Shown: in pieces, positions 1 to 9,051 of the stretch
Position numbering within the stretch: position 1 is the stretch's first letter
Layout of the letters: the number at the start of each line of letters is the position of its first letter
Assembly: GCA_021202795.1 (NCBI GenBank)
Contig: JAJQCH010000028.1
Location: forward strand, 1 to 32,582
Source of the DNA: Oscillospiraceae bacterium
GTDB taxonomy: Bacteria > Bacillota > Clostridia > Oscillospirales > Oscillospiraceae
Reading direction: 5' to 3'
Length of the DNA stretch: 32,582 bases
Program-made: the position numbers and the translations under genes
Notes under the pieces: model-generated
Seen by the model: only the letters and a program-made list of their open reading frames with translations
What the model was told of the DNA's origin: nothing
The model's database searches: none

Positions 1-206
1 AAGGTTCATAAATTCATTCTACCGAGTGTCCAACTTGCACTTGCAATTTGCGTCTCAATCTTATCTAATTCTCTCCCTATATAGTGACGGAAAGCCAAAT
101 GTTTTCTCTTTTTAGTATTCTGTTATGACTGTATCTCAGTTACGTTGCGGAATATGACCGTGGTTTCCTGCTTCTTTGCTGACTGTGATGACTCCACCAC
201 GCTTAC
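1..206. other. Left edge, no gene seen
   Basis: I see no open frame with a ribosome site, no RNA gene and no clear repeat in these bases on either strand. It is AT-richer than the rest of the window and may be the degraded remains of whatever gene the small ORF at 207-356 belonged to. Confidence 0.4.
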
Positions 207-356
207 TCAGAGTGCGCTGTCAAATTCTTGGATTGCACCGTTCTGGGCTTTTAGCGTTTTCGTAAAATCTGCCAGTCGCTCACTCTGTGCCTGCTCATAA
301 AATTCGGATCCGATAACGTACCAATGTCTTGCCAAGCCAGGGGAACCTGCTACCAT
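207..356 (-). pseudogene. Small ORF or 3' fragment, unknown family
   Basis: A 49-residue minus-strand frame whose predicted product looks protein-like: it contains SEFYEQAQSERLADF followed by KTLKAQNGAIQEF, an amphipathic helical stretch rich in A, E, Q and K. No Shine-Dalgarno is obvious, and the frame can be extended a few codons upstream before a stop. The helical C-terminus and missing N-terminal domain suggest the tail of a larger gene lost by deletion, which would fit the other decayed genes nearby. I do not recognise the family, and it could be a chance frame. Confidence 0.25.
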
Positions 357-577
357 CTTAGTAAAACCGGCTACCATGCTAATCACTATGTTTTATCATA
401 TCAAACTTCTAGTTCTAAATACTTCTGGAGTAAAGCCAAAATTAAAAACGTCGGCGCAGGTCGGCGTTTTTTTGGCTCATGGAGGGTACACTAAATGTGT
501 GCTTCACCCTTGCAGGAGGCAAAACGGTGTGATACAATATAATGGTTCGACAAGAATTTTGTGGAAGGATGTACCCT
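357..577. other. Intergenic stretch with a GTCGGCG direct repeat and T-run
   Basis: About 220 bases without a credible gene. Near 450-477 GTCGGCG occurs twice as a direct repeat and is followed by seven T residues. It is not an inverted repeat, so it is not a convincing intrinsic terminator. A TATAAT at 538-543 lies about 35 bases upstream of the reductase fragment and may be its old -10 box, but no well-spaced -35 box is visible. Confidence 0.4.
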
Positions 578-630
578 ATGAGCGGACAGGCCTATGACAT
601 TTTCATCCTGGGCGGCGGCCCGGCGGGGCC
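578..630 (+). pseudogene. Thioredoxin reductase-like N-terminal fragment
   Basis: Only the first ~17 residues remain. They read MSGQAYDIFILGGGPAG, the start of a two-dinucleotide-binding-domain flavoprotein: a beta strand running into the GxGxxG FAD loop, typical of thioredoxin reductase and its relatives. Homology stops after PAG, where the next residues (usually YTAA) should follow. From there another frame carries the end of a CoA-transferase. A deletion or recombination appears to have fused two unrelated genes out of frame. The fragment cannot make an active enzyme. The exact flavoprotein type cannot be decided from so short a piece. Confidence 0.6.
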
Positions 631-2400
<1,770 letters not shown>

Positions 2401-2460
2401 TCACGGACATAATAAAATAATAAGCACTTTAGCATTTTACACCATATATCTGCATTTAGC

Positions 2461-2503
2461 AAGGCCCAGCTAAAAAAGTTGTCGGCTTTTTTAGCTGGGC
2501 CTT
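2461..2503. repeat. Perfect 18-bp inverted repeat, terminator-like
   Basis: The 18 bases at 2461-2478 (beginning AAGGCCCAGC) are the exact reverse complement of 2486-2503, around a 7-base loop. It lies between the end of the transporter gene (2521, minus strand) and the gdhA start. It would therefore end the transporter transcript and insulate gdhA. Unusually, the poly-T/poly-A tract is inside the stem rather than after it. Confidence 0.65.
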
Positions 2504-2520
2504 GGATATTGTCCGAACTG

Positions 2521-3060
2521 TCACGCGGCGTGAATTTTCAGGATTTTTGTCTCAAAGAGCTTTTTCAGCCCGCACTTGTAGGTCAGCAGCACGCCGGCCA
2601 CTGCGCCGATGCCCGCCTGGAGTATTTCGTAGGGGAGCTTGATGACCGCATATTCCCAGGTGCTGTATACGAATGTACGACCCAATGTGTAGCCCACGAC
2701 CATGATTACGCATCCCAGAAGGACGCCCACGATGGCGCCCAAAATGGACTTGTGCCGAAACAGCCGATGGGCACAGAGGGAGATAACCACCGCCTGTAAG
2801 CCGTGCGTCACAAGGGACACGAACATGGGCGCGGGATAAAAGAACAGGTCGCCCAAAAAGGAGCCGACGCCGCCCACCATAAAGGCGGCCAGCGGATCCA
2901 GCAGAATGGCCGCCGTACAGATGATTACGTCGCACAGGTAAAAATGTCCCCCCGGAACAGGGATGCCGAAAGAGCTGACGGCTACGTTCATGGCCATAAA
3001 CACGGCGGCGGAGGTCAGCCAGAGAGCGTTATATCTGGAGCTGCGTTTTGTATTTTCCAT
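2521..3060 (-). CDS. ECF transporter substrate-binding (S) component
   Basis: A 179-residue integral membrane protein with about five to six hydrophobic segments: residues ~12-32, ~42-62, ~75-95, ~105-125 and ~140-165. Length and pattern fit the S components of energy-coupling factor transporters, which capture a vitamin and dock on the shared EcfA/A'/T module. The N-terminal half has the feel of the family that includes hydroxymethylpyrimidine and pyridoxine S proteins, with GIPVPGGHFYLCD after the first helix. It is divergent from a MocR regulator 92 bases away. MocR/PdxR proteins use pyridoxal phosphate as effector, so vitamin B6 or a related pyridine or pyrimidine is the likeliest substrate. 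That substrate assignment is inference from context. The usual signature for a specific vitamin is not evident. Confidence 0.75.
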   Translation of the reverse strand: MENTKRSSRYNALWLTSAAVFMAMNVAVSSFGIPVPGGHFYLCDVIICTAAILLDPLAAFMVGGVGSFLGDLFFYPAPMFVSLVTHGLQAVVISLCAHRLFRHKSILGAIVGVLLGCVIMVVGYTLGRTFVYSTWEYAVIKLPYEILQAGIGAVAGVLLTYKCGLKKLFETKILKIHAA

Positions 3061-3152
3061 GATAAGTTTTCCTTTACCTAAGCTTTTCTTATATAGTATA
3101 ATGTTCTTGGACTCGTTTAAATAACCAGAAAAGGAGTTTTAAACCATACCAG
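3061..3152. promoter_or_regulatory. Divergent promoter region between transporter and MocR genes
   Basis: Ninety-two bases separate the two divergent starts. An AT-rich core near 3090-3103 contains TATATAGTATAAT, giving possible -10 boxes on both strands. No clean -35 boxes are visible. A GGAG lies 16 bases before the MocR ATG, further than ideal. A MocR protein would be expected to bind here. Confidence 0.4.
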
Positions 3153-4238
3153 ATGCTTATATATGATTTACAAAACCTGGCGGGGGAACGGAAATATTAT
3201 GCCTTATATCAGCATATCAAGGAGGATATTGTCTCCGGCGTAGTGAAGCCGGGGGATAAGCTGCCCTCCAAGCGGGCGTTGGCCGCTCATCTTGGCGTCA
3301 GTACCGTTACGGTGGAATACGCTTACCGTCTGTTGATAGATGAGGGGTATATCTATGCGCGGGAACGCAGCGGCTATTATGTATGTCAGCTTCAGGTTAT
3401 GGCCTCGCCCCCCGCCGGACAGCGGGAGCCGCTTCACCCGTTGCCGGAGGAGCCTCCCATCCCGGAGAATTCTCACTTTCCCTATTCCCTGTGGTTCAAA
3501 ACGCTGCGCCATGTGATGAGCGAACACGGTCAGCGCCTGGTCAGCCGTTCTCCCAACCAGGGCTGTGCCGTGCTGCGCAACGCCATTGCCGCCTATCTTC
3601 TTCGCTATCGGGGAATGTATGCCCAGCCGGAACAAATCATTGTCGGCTCCGGCTCCGAGCAGCTATACGAGACGGTGGTTCGTATGCTTGGCAACGACAG
3701 GATATATGGCATTGAGTCCCCGTCATACGGACAGATACAGGCTGTCTATCAGGGGGCGGGTGCGCAGGTAGAGATGCTTCCTATGGGGCCAGAAGGCATT
3801 ATCAGCGCGGCCCTGACCATGTCAAAAGCGCAGGTGCTTCACGTCACGCCCTTCCACAGTTACCCCTCCGGCGTTACGGCTCCTGCCGCAAAGCGATATG
3901 AATACCTGCAATGGGCCGCTCAGCTTGGGCGGTATATTGTAGAGGACGATTTCGACAGCGAATTTTTTATGCCGGGAAAGCCGCTGGAATCCCTGTACTC
4001 TATGGACAAGAGCGGCTCGGTCATCTATTTAAATACCTTTTCCAAAAGCCTGGCCCCTTCCATGCGCATGGGATATATGATCCTGCCGCCTGCTCTGCTG
4101 TCGGTGTACGCCCAGCGGGCGGGTATGTATTCCTGCTCCGTTCCGGTTTTGGAGCAGTACGCCCTGGCAGAGTTTTTAAACAAGGGTTATTTCGAACAGC
4201 ATTTGAACCGGGAAAGGAGAAGAAATCGGGAAGTGTAG
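3153..4238 (+). pseudogene. MocR/PdxR-type GntR-aminotransferase regulator, C-terminally truncated
   Basis: Residues ~10-80 form a GntR winged helix (KPGDKLPSKRALAAHLGVST, then TVEYAYRLLIDEGYI). Residues ~110-361 are a fold-type I aminotransferase-like domain with EDDFDSEF and the pyridoxal-phosphate lysine in NTFSKSLAPSMRMGY. Family members are usually 450-490 residues. This one stops after 361, directly following the EQHLNRERRRNRE helix, so the last ~90-110 residues of the effector domain are gone and the sequence downstream does not continue it in another frame. It was probably the regulator of the divergent ECF S-component gene and is now likely inactive or altered in effector binding. 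Confidence 0.75.
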
Positions 4239-4322
4239 AATAAATACTGCAAAAGAGGGAAACTGTCTTCCTCTGCGTTTCCTTTGATTTTCGGGCTTTC
4301 CGACCTCCTCCATGTCATATTT

Positions 4323-4329
4323 TGTCGAA
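4323..4329 (+). promoter_or_regulatory. 0A box upstream of spo0A
   Basis: TGTCGAA exactly matches the Spo0A recognition heptamer TGNCGAA. It lies about 155 bases upstream of the spo0A start and 51 bases upstream of the promoter proposed at 4380-4408. This fits autoregulation of spo0A by its own product, known in Bacillus and clostridia. A 7-mer can occur by chance, but position and exactness favour function. Confidence 0.55.
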
Positions 4330-4379
4330 AGGCGTAAATTTATGTCAACAAAAAATTGTTCCGTTTTCACCGTTTTTTG

Positions 4380-4408
4380 TTGCAATGGCCGATTAGATGT
4401 GATACATT
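4380..4408 (+). promoter_or_regulatory. Probable sigma-A promoter of spo0A
   Basis: TTGCAA at 4380-4385 and TACATT at 4403-4408 are separated by 17 bases. Transcription would begin near 4415, leaving a leader of about 70 bases before the spo0A ATG. Both hexamers are imperfect, so the call is moderate. Confidence 0.45.
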
Positions 4409-4483
4409 GTAAAAGCTGATGCTTACGGCGTTGTGCGAGATAAAGAATATGCCGGCGCGGAATATAATTACGGAGGAGAATTT

Positions 4484-5302
4484 ATGGAAACCACAATAAG
4501 AATTCTGCTTGCCGACTCCGGCGAAGATTTCCGAACTATGTTGCAGGATGTCATCGCCGCCGAAGAGGACATGGAGCTTATTGGCTCTGTGGAGGACGGC
4601 GTGGAGGCCCTGCACATGATCGAGACCCGGCACCCGGACATACTGGTGACGGAGCTGGTACTTCCTCGGCTGGACGGACTAGGACTGCTGACAGCCCTTT
4701 CTCAGCAGGAGGATGCGCCTGCCTCCATCGTTCTTTCCAGCTTTTACAATGACCGGGTGATTGCCGCCTGCGCGGGGCTTGGCGTCCACTACTTCATCCC
4801 GAAGCCCTGCGATATTCAGGCGCTGATTACCTGCATCCGCCAGACGGCGGTTCTGTGCAACCAGGCTCCCGTGCCTGTCAGCGCCGGCATTGCCATGCCG
4901 TCCGCCGGGCCTAAGACACCCAGTCTGGAATCCGTAGTGACGGAAATCATCCACGAAATCGGCGTCCCCGCCCATATCAAGGGTTATCAATATCTGCGGG
5001 AGGCCATTATTTTGACGGTGAACGATATGGACTCCATCAACGCTGTGACCAAGGTTCTCTATCCCGCTGTGGCGAAGAAGTTTGGCACAACGCCCAGCCG
5101 GGTGGAGCGGGCTATCCGCCATGCAATCGAGGTGGCTTGGGATCGGGGAGACATCGAGACGCTGCAAAAGTTCTTCGGCTATACAGTTTCAAATGTCAAC
5201 GTCATTTTTTGTAAAGTTTCAGCGCAAAGAAAAATCCGCAATGCTGTTGTTGTCGAGCGTGATTGTGTCAATGCAGCTCCTCCAAAACGTGCGGCGGCTT
5301 GA
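4484..5302 (+). pseudogene. spo0A: Stage 0 sporulation protein A, 3' end replaced by prophage DNA
   Basis: Master response regulator of sporulation. Receiver domain at residues ~4-120, then a linker and the Spo0A_C DNA-binding domain from ~150: [53 protein letters not shown]. The ATG at 4484 is chosen because GGAGGAG lies just upstream. Native sequence ends at FGYTVSNVN (base ~5200), where homologues continue with KPTNSEFIAM and the last helix. Here 33 unrelated residues follow, read from phage DNA. About 25 residues needed for the terminal helices of the effector domain are therefore missing. The receiver is also odd: the phosphoacceptor position (D56 of Bacillus, LVLD) is Glu57 (LVTEL), and the second acidic residue of the pocket is Ser12. 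Function is expected only if the prophage excises. Confidence 0.85.
5190..5218. other. Left prophage attachment junction (attL) in spo0A
   Basis: Spo0A homology stops at about base 5200 and the integrase gene ends at 5219 on the opposite strand, so the crossover lies in this short interval. Large serine recombinases exchange at a 2-base core inside ~40-50 bp sites that share little sequence. The exact core cannot be read without attR, which is beyond the right edge. Confidence 0.7.
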
Positions 5303-6523
5303 CTTGCTTAGACCGTCATAGACATCCCGCCAGTTGCCGACAAACATATTGACGGCCTCCAGCTTTTTGGGCTTGATGTCTTCCGGCACTGCCGCCAGCT
5401 CTGCGTTTAGGGCGGCATACTTGCGCTTATAATCATCCATATCAATCATATCGGCCATGTATAGCTCTGACAGCTTTTCCAGCTTGCGCTTTATCGCGTC
5501 ACGCTGGGGCTTGTAAGAGATTGCATGGCTGTTCTCTTGCGCGGATGTTTGGGAGGCGATTTTACTGTCTACATGCTCCAATAAGTACGCCTCGATTTTT
5601 ACCTCCGAGTAGTGCTTTTTATTCTCGCAGAGGCCGTCCCGTGTTTTTTTTGGACAGACGTAATAATAATTTTCCTTCCCTCCGGGGTGGCAGATCACCT
5701 TACTTCCCAGCCTCCGCCCGCAGTATGGGCAGGTCAACAAGCCGGAAAACAGATACACGCGGTTATCCTTTGTCTTGCGGACTGTATGCCCGTGCATTGC
5801 CAGCGCCCGCTCATGCTCCTCCACGCTGATTATTGGCGGGATGGTTATGCCATAATAGTCGCCCATATATGCGGGGTTATCAAACATATACCGGCTGGAG
5901 CGATAGGTCAGGCCCAGCTTCGGACAGGCGCGGGATGCTGCGGACAGGGAACCAGTCTCCAAGTACACGTCAAACGCCTTGCGGACTAACGGGGCTGTTT
6001 CCGGGTCTATCACTATTTTTTTATTCTCTCGCTTGTAACCTCGTGGGATTCTCCCGCCCGCCGGTTCCCCGCGCTCACGCTTGCCCTCAAACACAAATTT
6101 GATGCGCTCAGATGTTCGGTCGGCTTCGTCTTGCGCCACGGCCAACATTATGTTGACCTTAAACCGGCCTGATGCGGTGACGGTCTCGTAATCCTCTTGT
6201 GTAGCCCGCCAGGTGACGTTGTGGGCGTCAAGGATTGTTTGCACCTCGTAATAGTCGCCCACGTTGCGGAACCAGCGGTCGAGCTTGATAAACAGGATGG
6301 TGTCGAGCTTGCCCGCCTCCACGTCCGACAGGAGCCGCATAAACTCTGGCCGCGTGGTGTACTTTTTCCGGGCGCTCTTGCCGCCGTCGATATACCGGCC
6401 CACGATCTGCATATTATGGGCGTTGGCGTAATCCTCCAACGACTTTTCCTGCTCTGTTAAGGACAGCCCCCGGCGGTGCTGCTCCTCCGTGGACACTCTC
6501 GCGTATAATGCTACTCTTTCCAT
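5219..6523 (-). CDS. int: Large serine recombinase (phage integrase)
   Basis: 434 residues. The N-terminal resolvase catalytic domain (~1-150) carries the nucleophile Ser11 in YARVSTEEQ and the arginine-rich active-site segment [10 protein letters not shown]. The recombinase DNA-binding domain (~160-260) includes GRIPRGYKR and [11 protein letters not shown] zinc ribbon (CPYCGRRL ... [13 protein letters not shown]) follows, and after it a helical, probably coiled-coil segment (~320-400) that controls integration versus excision. It is slightly short for the family but complete. It is convergent with spo0A, and its stop codon lies ~20 bases from the junction, as expected for attP next to int. 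One base separates it from the upstream gene, so the two are co-transcribed. Excision would need a recombination directionality factor. None is recognised here, though one of the small unknown genes could serve. Confidence 0.95.
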   Translation of the reverse strand: MERVALYARVSTEEQHRRGLSLTEQEKSLEDYANAHNMQIVGRYIDGGKSARKKYTTRPEFMRLLSDVEAGKLDTILFIKLDRWFRNVGDYYEVQTILDAHNVTWRATQEDYETVTASGRFKVNIMLAVAQDEADRTSERIKFVFEGKRERGEPAGGRIPRGYKRENKKIVIDPETAPLVRKAFDVYLETGSLSAASRACPKLGLTYRSSRYMFDNPAYMGDYYGITIPPIISVEEHERALAMHGHTVRKTKDNRVYLFSGLLTCPYCGRRLGSKVICHPGGKENYYYVCPKKTRDGLCENKKHYSEVKIEAYLLEHVDSKIASQTSAQENSHAISYKPQRDAIKRKLEKLSELYMADMIDMDDYKRKYAALNAELAAVPEDIKPKKLEAVNMFVGNWRDVYDGLSKSSRRTFWRSCIDTITLDNNSIADFSLR

Positions 6524-6524
6524 A

Positions 6525-7226
6525 TTATTTCCCGCTTGGAATTAACTTTGTTGCAATGTCATCATGGCCAGTGGCATAAGCTACAATAATGCATACAGTC
6601 TCTTTGACGGAGCATCTATCATGCATGGGTGGCAGGCCGGTCAACCTATCAGTCAGCATATCAATCATATCATTTTCCGACATTGCACATTGCTTGGATA
6701 GCTCTTTTATGCCCCTGACTATGCCCTTCGGCATAATTGGGGAGCTGTCCCAGTTAATGTCATAATATACAACCTCCGACAGCATTGCCAAGGCGTCTTT
6801 ATATCGCCCCTCCTCGCGGAGGAATTGGGACATTGTATATCTAACATTGCGATATAGGCCGAGCTGGCCTTGCCTTATGTACTCGCCGCATAAACGATTA
6901 TACTCAGCCCACATAATATCACGATATGAGCGCCCTGGGTTTGCGGCTACAAGCTTCGCCATGGTGTCCAAAGTTATATCCTGCGCGTTGTGCTGATGTA
7001 TATATAGGACATATTCGTTTTCGGCAATCATCTCGCGCCCTTTTGCTGTCAATTTTCCGCCAGATGCATAACCTCTCTGTTCCAGGGAGGCTATCATCTC
7101 TGGGACGTCTTCAACGTTATATTTCTGCGACCAAAATCGGGCCGGTTCTGTTCCTGCGGCGTATTTCTCAAGGTAGGACAGCATTAATATTTCCTGTGGA
7201 GTCAATTCCTGGCCGGACTTTTCCAT
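6525..7226 (-). CDS. Conserved phage protein of unknown function next to integrase
   Basis: 233 residues. I start it at the ATG at 7226 because GGAGGG lies six bases upstream. A longer in-frame start at 7268 lacks such a site. Residues ~8-65 (TPQEILMLSYLEKYA ... LEQRGYASGGKLTAKGREM) look like a winged helix-turn-helix. The rest is helical and looks TPR-like (FLREEGRYKDALAMLSEVVY). No catalytic motif is visible. Position between integrase and repressor in a minus-strand cluster suggests a role in lysogeny, integration control or superinfection exclusion. That is inference from location only. Confidence 0.6.
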   Translation of the reverse strand: MEKSGQELTPQEILMLSYLEKYAAGTEPARFWSQKYNVEDVPEMIASLEQRGYASGGKLTAKGREMIAENEYVLYIHQHNAQDITLDTMAKLVAANPGRSYRDIMWAEYNRLCGEYIRQGQLGLYRNVRYTMSQFLREEGRYKDALAMLSEVVYYDINWDSSPIMPKGIVRGIKELSKQCAMSENDMIDMLTDRLTGLPPMHDRCSVKETVCIIVAYATGHDDIATKLIPSGK

Positions 7227-7249
7227 TGTTATCCCTCCAATAATCGCGG

Positions 7250-7468
7250 TTATCCTTTGACTTCCCATCTATGTCCGCAGTTTTGGCAGATGGCATAGTT
7301 TACCGTCTTTGTCTTCCGACCACGGAGCAGGAAAAACAGGATTACCCAGCCGATGCCGACAAACGCTATCAGGATGATATACAGCAAAATTGTAAAAAAT
7401 CCCCGGCGCTTTGCCTCCGATACAACTTGCACCTGCACGTTGTTCCCCTTACATTTTGGACACGTCAT
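7250..7468 (-). CDS. Small membrane protein with split zinc ribbon
   Basis: 72 residues: an N-terminal CPKCKG knuckle, one long hydrophobic segment (FFTILLYIILIAFVGIGWV, residues ~24-46), a basic patch, and a C-terminal CQNCGHRW knuckle. The two cysteine pairs could form one zinc ribbon folded back from a hairpin in the membrane. A GGAG-type ribosome site precedes the ATG. It lies between the repressor and the integrase-side gene. Short membrane proteins in this place are often superinfection-exclusion or host-interaction factors. No specific function is shown here. Confidence 0.65.
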   Translation of the reverse strand: MTCPKCKGNNVQVQVVSEAKRRGFFTILLYIILIAFVGIGWVILFFLLRGRKTKTVNYAICQNCGHRWEVKG

Positions 7469-7501
7469 AATAATTATCTCCTTTTTATAATTTTCCCCCT
7501 G

Positions 7502-8254
7502 TCAGTCGAGTGGCAGGGGGAATTTTTTTTCCATAAGTATAACGCCGAAGCACTGCACCGCCCGGCCACTGTCGGCCCAGATGGTTTCGTCCGCGTCCCT
7601 GCGGGCGCGGTTTAAAGAGAACAGGTGTAGGTTGCGGAAGGAATCGCGGCATATCTGCTTCACGCGGTATTCTCCATCTACCAACAGGGCGGCCACTTCC
7701 CCATCCGCCGGGTCACGCTTGATGCCAAATGCTATAGACCCATCGTGCAGATACGGCTCCATGCTGTCCCCGTTAATGGGGATGGCAAACTCCGCCGCGC
7801 TGTCTGCGGGGACTTCGTAATCCGTCCACATATTGCCAAAATCAGGTTCTCCGCGTCCGGCGGCGAAGCTGTTGCCAAACAGGGGGATAGTCTTTGTTGC
7901 GGGCGCTTCCTCCTCCGCCGTATCATCCACCCGGCGGCGCTCCTCTGTGATGATAGCCTTGACGGCAGACTGCCCATAGTTGTCCAGGCTCACATAATCG
8001 CGGGCCACCTGTAGGGCGTCGGCAGAGAGAGCGGGAGCGGGCTTTTTATGGCCTTCCGGCATCCCATTAAGGCGCTCCAAAGACACGCCCAGACCGTCCG
8101 CAAGTTTGAAGGCCACATTCAGTGCAACCTTTTTCTGCTTACGGTCGAAGATACTGCGGACGGTGGAATCAGTCAGGCCGCTGGCCTTTGCTACGTCTGC
8201 AACTTTTAATCCTTTTTCTTCCATAATGTTTTCCAGGATTTTGTAAAACTCCAC
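7502..8254 (-). CDS. Phage repressor, XRE HTH plus LexA/S24 peptidase
   Basis: 250 residues. The N-terminal helix-turn-helix (~5-65) has VADVAKASGLTDSTVRSIF. The C-terminal S24 self-cleaving domain (~120-245) has the Ala-Gly cleavage bond at 132-133 (SFAAGRGE), catalytic Ser164 in NGDSMEPYL and catalytic Lys199 in EYRVKQI. The start is a GTG preceded by GGGAGG. The architecture is that of lambda CI-like repressors inactivated by RecA during the SOS response, so the prophage is predicted to be DNA-damage inducible. It is divergent from the Cro-like gene, with candidate operators between them. Confidence 0.93.
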   Translation of the reverse strand: MEFYKILENIMEEKGLKVADVAKASGLTDSTVRSIFDRKQKKVALNVAFKLADGLGVSLERLNGMPEGHKKPAPALSADALQVARDYVSLDNYGQSAVKAIITEERRRVDDTAEEEAPATKTIPLFGNSFAAGRGEPDFGNMWTDYEVPADSAAEFAIPINGDSMEPYLHDGSIAFGIKRDPADGEVAALLVDGEYRVKQICRDSFRNLHLFSLNRARRDADETIWADSGRAVQCFGVILMEKKFPLPLD

Positions 8255-8286
8255 GCTGTCCGCCTCCCTTATCTTTTGGTAACACT

Positions 8287-8315
8287 ATCATATCATAAAG
8301 TATCGTGCAATGCAA
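8287..8315 (-). promoter_or_regulatory. Repressor promoter (leftward)
   Basis: On the minus strand TTGCAT (8310-8315) and TATGAT (8287-8292) are separated by 17 bases. This promoter would drive the repressor and the genes down to the integrase. A GCAATGC element (8307-8313), identical to the core of the rightward operator, overlaps its -35 box, suggesting auto- or Cro repression. Confidence 0.6.
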
Positions 8316-8336
8316 GAAAAATTTTTAAAAAACCTC

Positions 8337-8389
8337 TTGACTTTTAACGCAATGCGTTGTATTATAATAGTGCAATCACGCAAAGCGTT
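8337..8389 (+). promoter_or_regulatory. Early rightward promoter with two operator palindromes
   Basis: TTGACT at 8337-8342 and TATTAT at 8360-8365 are 17 bases apart. AACGCAATGCGTT (8346-8358) is a perfect palindrome sitting between the -35 and -10 boxes. A near-copy, CACGCAAAGCGTT (8377-8389), covers the expected start of transcription. The two centres are 31 bases apart, about three helical turns. These are the likely repressor and Cro operators. Confidence 0.75.
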
Positions 8390-8410
8390 ATTTTTGGGAG
8401 GTGAAGCGAT

Positions 8411-8638
8411 TTGAAGCAAAGCCATATTGTCTACCCTAACCTCCGGGCGGAGATGGGCCGAAAGAATATAGGCATTGTAGAGCTGGCAAAGCTCACGAAT
8501 TACAACCGGGACACGCTGGCGCGGAAGCTGTCCAAAAAGTCCCCGATTAATCTCGATGATGCTTTTGCCATCCAGCAGGTTTTCCCAAATGTTGACATCC
8601 GCGACCTGTTCCAGGAGGACGCGGCTGGGCAGGGGTAA
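8411..8638 (+). CDS. Cro-like HTH transcriptional regulator
   Basis: 75 residues, starting with TTG after GGGAGGTG. It is a small XRE-type helix-turn-helix protein: GIVELAKLTNYNRDTLARKL contains the turn and recognition helix, and NLDDAFAIQQVFPNVDIRDL matches the C-terminal helices of the family. It is the first gene of the rightward early transcript, and its promoter carries the operator palindromes. That placement is the hallmark of Cro, the antagonist of the lysogenic repressor. Confidence 0.8.
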   Translation: MKQSHIVYPNLRAEMGRKNIGIVELAKLTNYNRDTLARKLSKKSPINLDDAFAIQQVFPNVDIRDLFQEDAAGQG

Positions 8639-8647
8639 AACCAAAAA

Positions 8648-8681
8648 GCCCCCGCCCCGGATGGGAGCCGGGAACGAGGGC
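8648..8681 (+). other. Nested hairpin in leader after cro-like gene
   Basis: Outer arms GCCCCCG (8648-8654) and CGAGGGC (8675-8681) pair with one mismatch. Inner arms CCCGG (8656-8660) and CCGGG (8668-8672) pair perfectly. Downstream is ATTATAACAC and then a ribosome site. The ~120 bases from 8639 to 8760 hold no gene. The hairpin may attenuate or stabilise the early mRNA. Confidence 0.45.
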
Positions 8682-8760
8682 CGCGGAACCTGATGTGTAC
8701 GCAACAGGCCCGCGAGGACGATTATAACACTCCTCCGGGCGAGAAATCAAGGAGGAAACC

Positions 8761-8928
8761 ATGAAAGAGACAGATACCATCAAGAGCCTGGAAGACCAGG
8801 CGAAGAACACCAAGTACCTGATGGACAGGCTAAACCGGGCGCTGTACGGACGGACTATGGACGAGACCATCAAAATTTTAGGAGGTAATCACGATGGAGG
8901 ACAAGACCGGGAAAAAGACGCTGAGTGA
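8761..8928 (+). CDS. Small early phage protein, 55 aa
   Basis: A 55-residue frame with a strong AAGGAGG ribosome site. It begins MKETDTIKSLEDQAKNTKYL and continues as one long amphipathic helix, then NRALYGRTMDETIKILGG. The frame ends inside the next gene (overlap 8894-8928), implying translational coupling. No family is recognised. The charged helical make-up is typical of small phage accessory factors. Confidence 0.55.
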   Translation: MKETDTIKSLEDQAKNTKYLMDRLNRALYGRTMDETIKILGGNHDGGQDREKDAE

Positions 8929-9031
8929 GGAGGCTTACAGGTTCCTGTTGGAACTGTGGGCGCGTGAGCGGGGGCTGGTTATCACGGACATCAAGTTTGT
9001 GGAGCCGCAGGAAGAACAAGAGACTGCTTAA
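8894..9031 (+). CDS. Small early phage protein, 45 aa
   Basis: A 45-residue frame beginning MEDKTGKKTLSEEAYRFLLE and ending in an acidic QEEQE tail. GGAGG lies eight bases before the ATG. It overlaps the end of the preceding small gene in another frame. The middle (LWARERGLVITDIKFVEP) has alternating hydrophobic residues suggesting a short beta strand. No family is recognised. Confidence 0.5.
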   Translation: MEDKTGKKTLSEEAYRFLLELWARERGLVITDIKFVEPQEEQETA

Positions 9032-9051
9032 TTTTAAAGGAGGAAATCACA

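Noticed and set aside
449-477. Intrinsic terminator
   Set aside because: There is a T-run after GC-rich sequence, but GTCGGCG is repeated directly, not inverted, so no stable stem forms.
4367-4633. Minus-strand frame overlapping the spo0A start
   Set aside because: It overlaps the spo0A promoter and first codons, lacks a ribosome site, and has no family resemblance.
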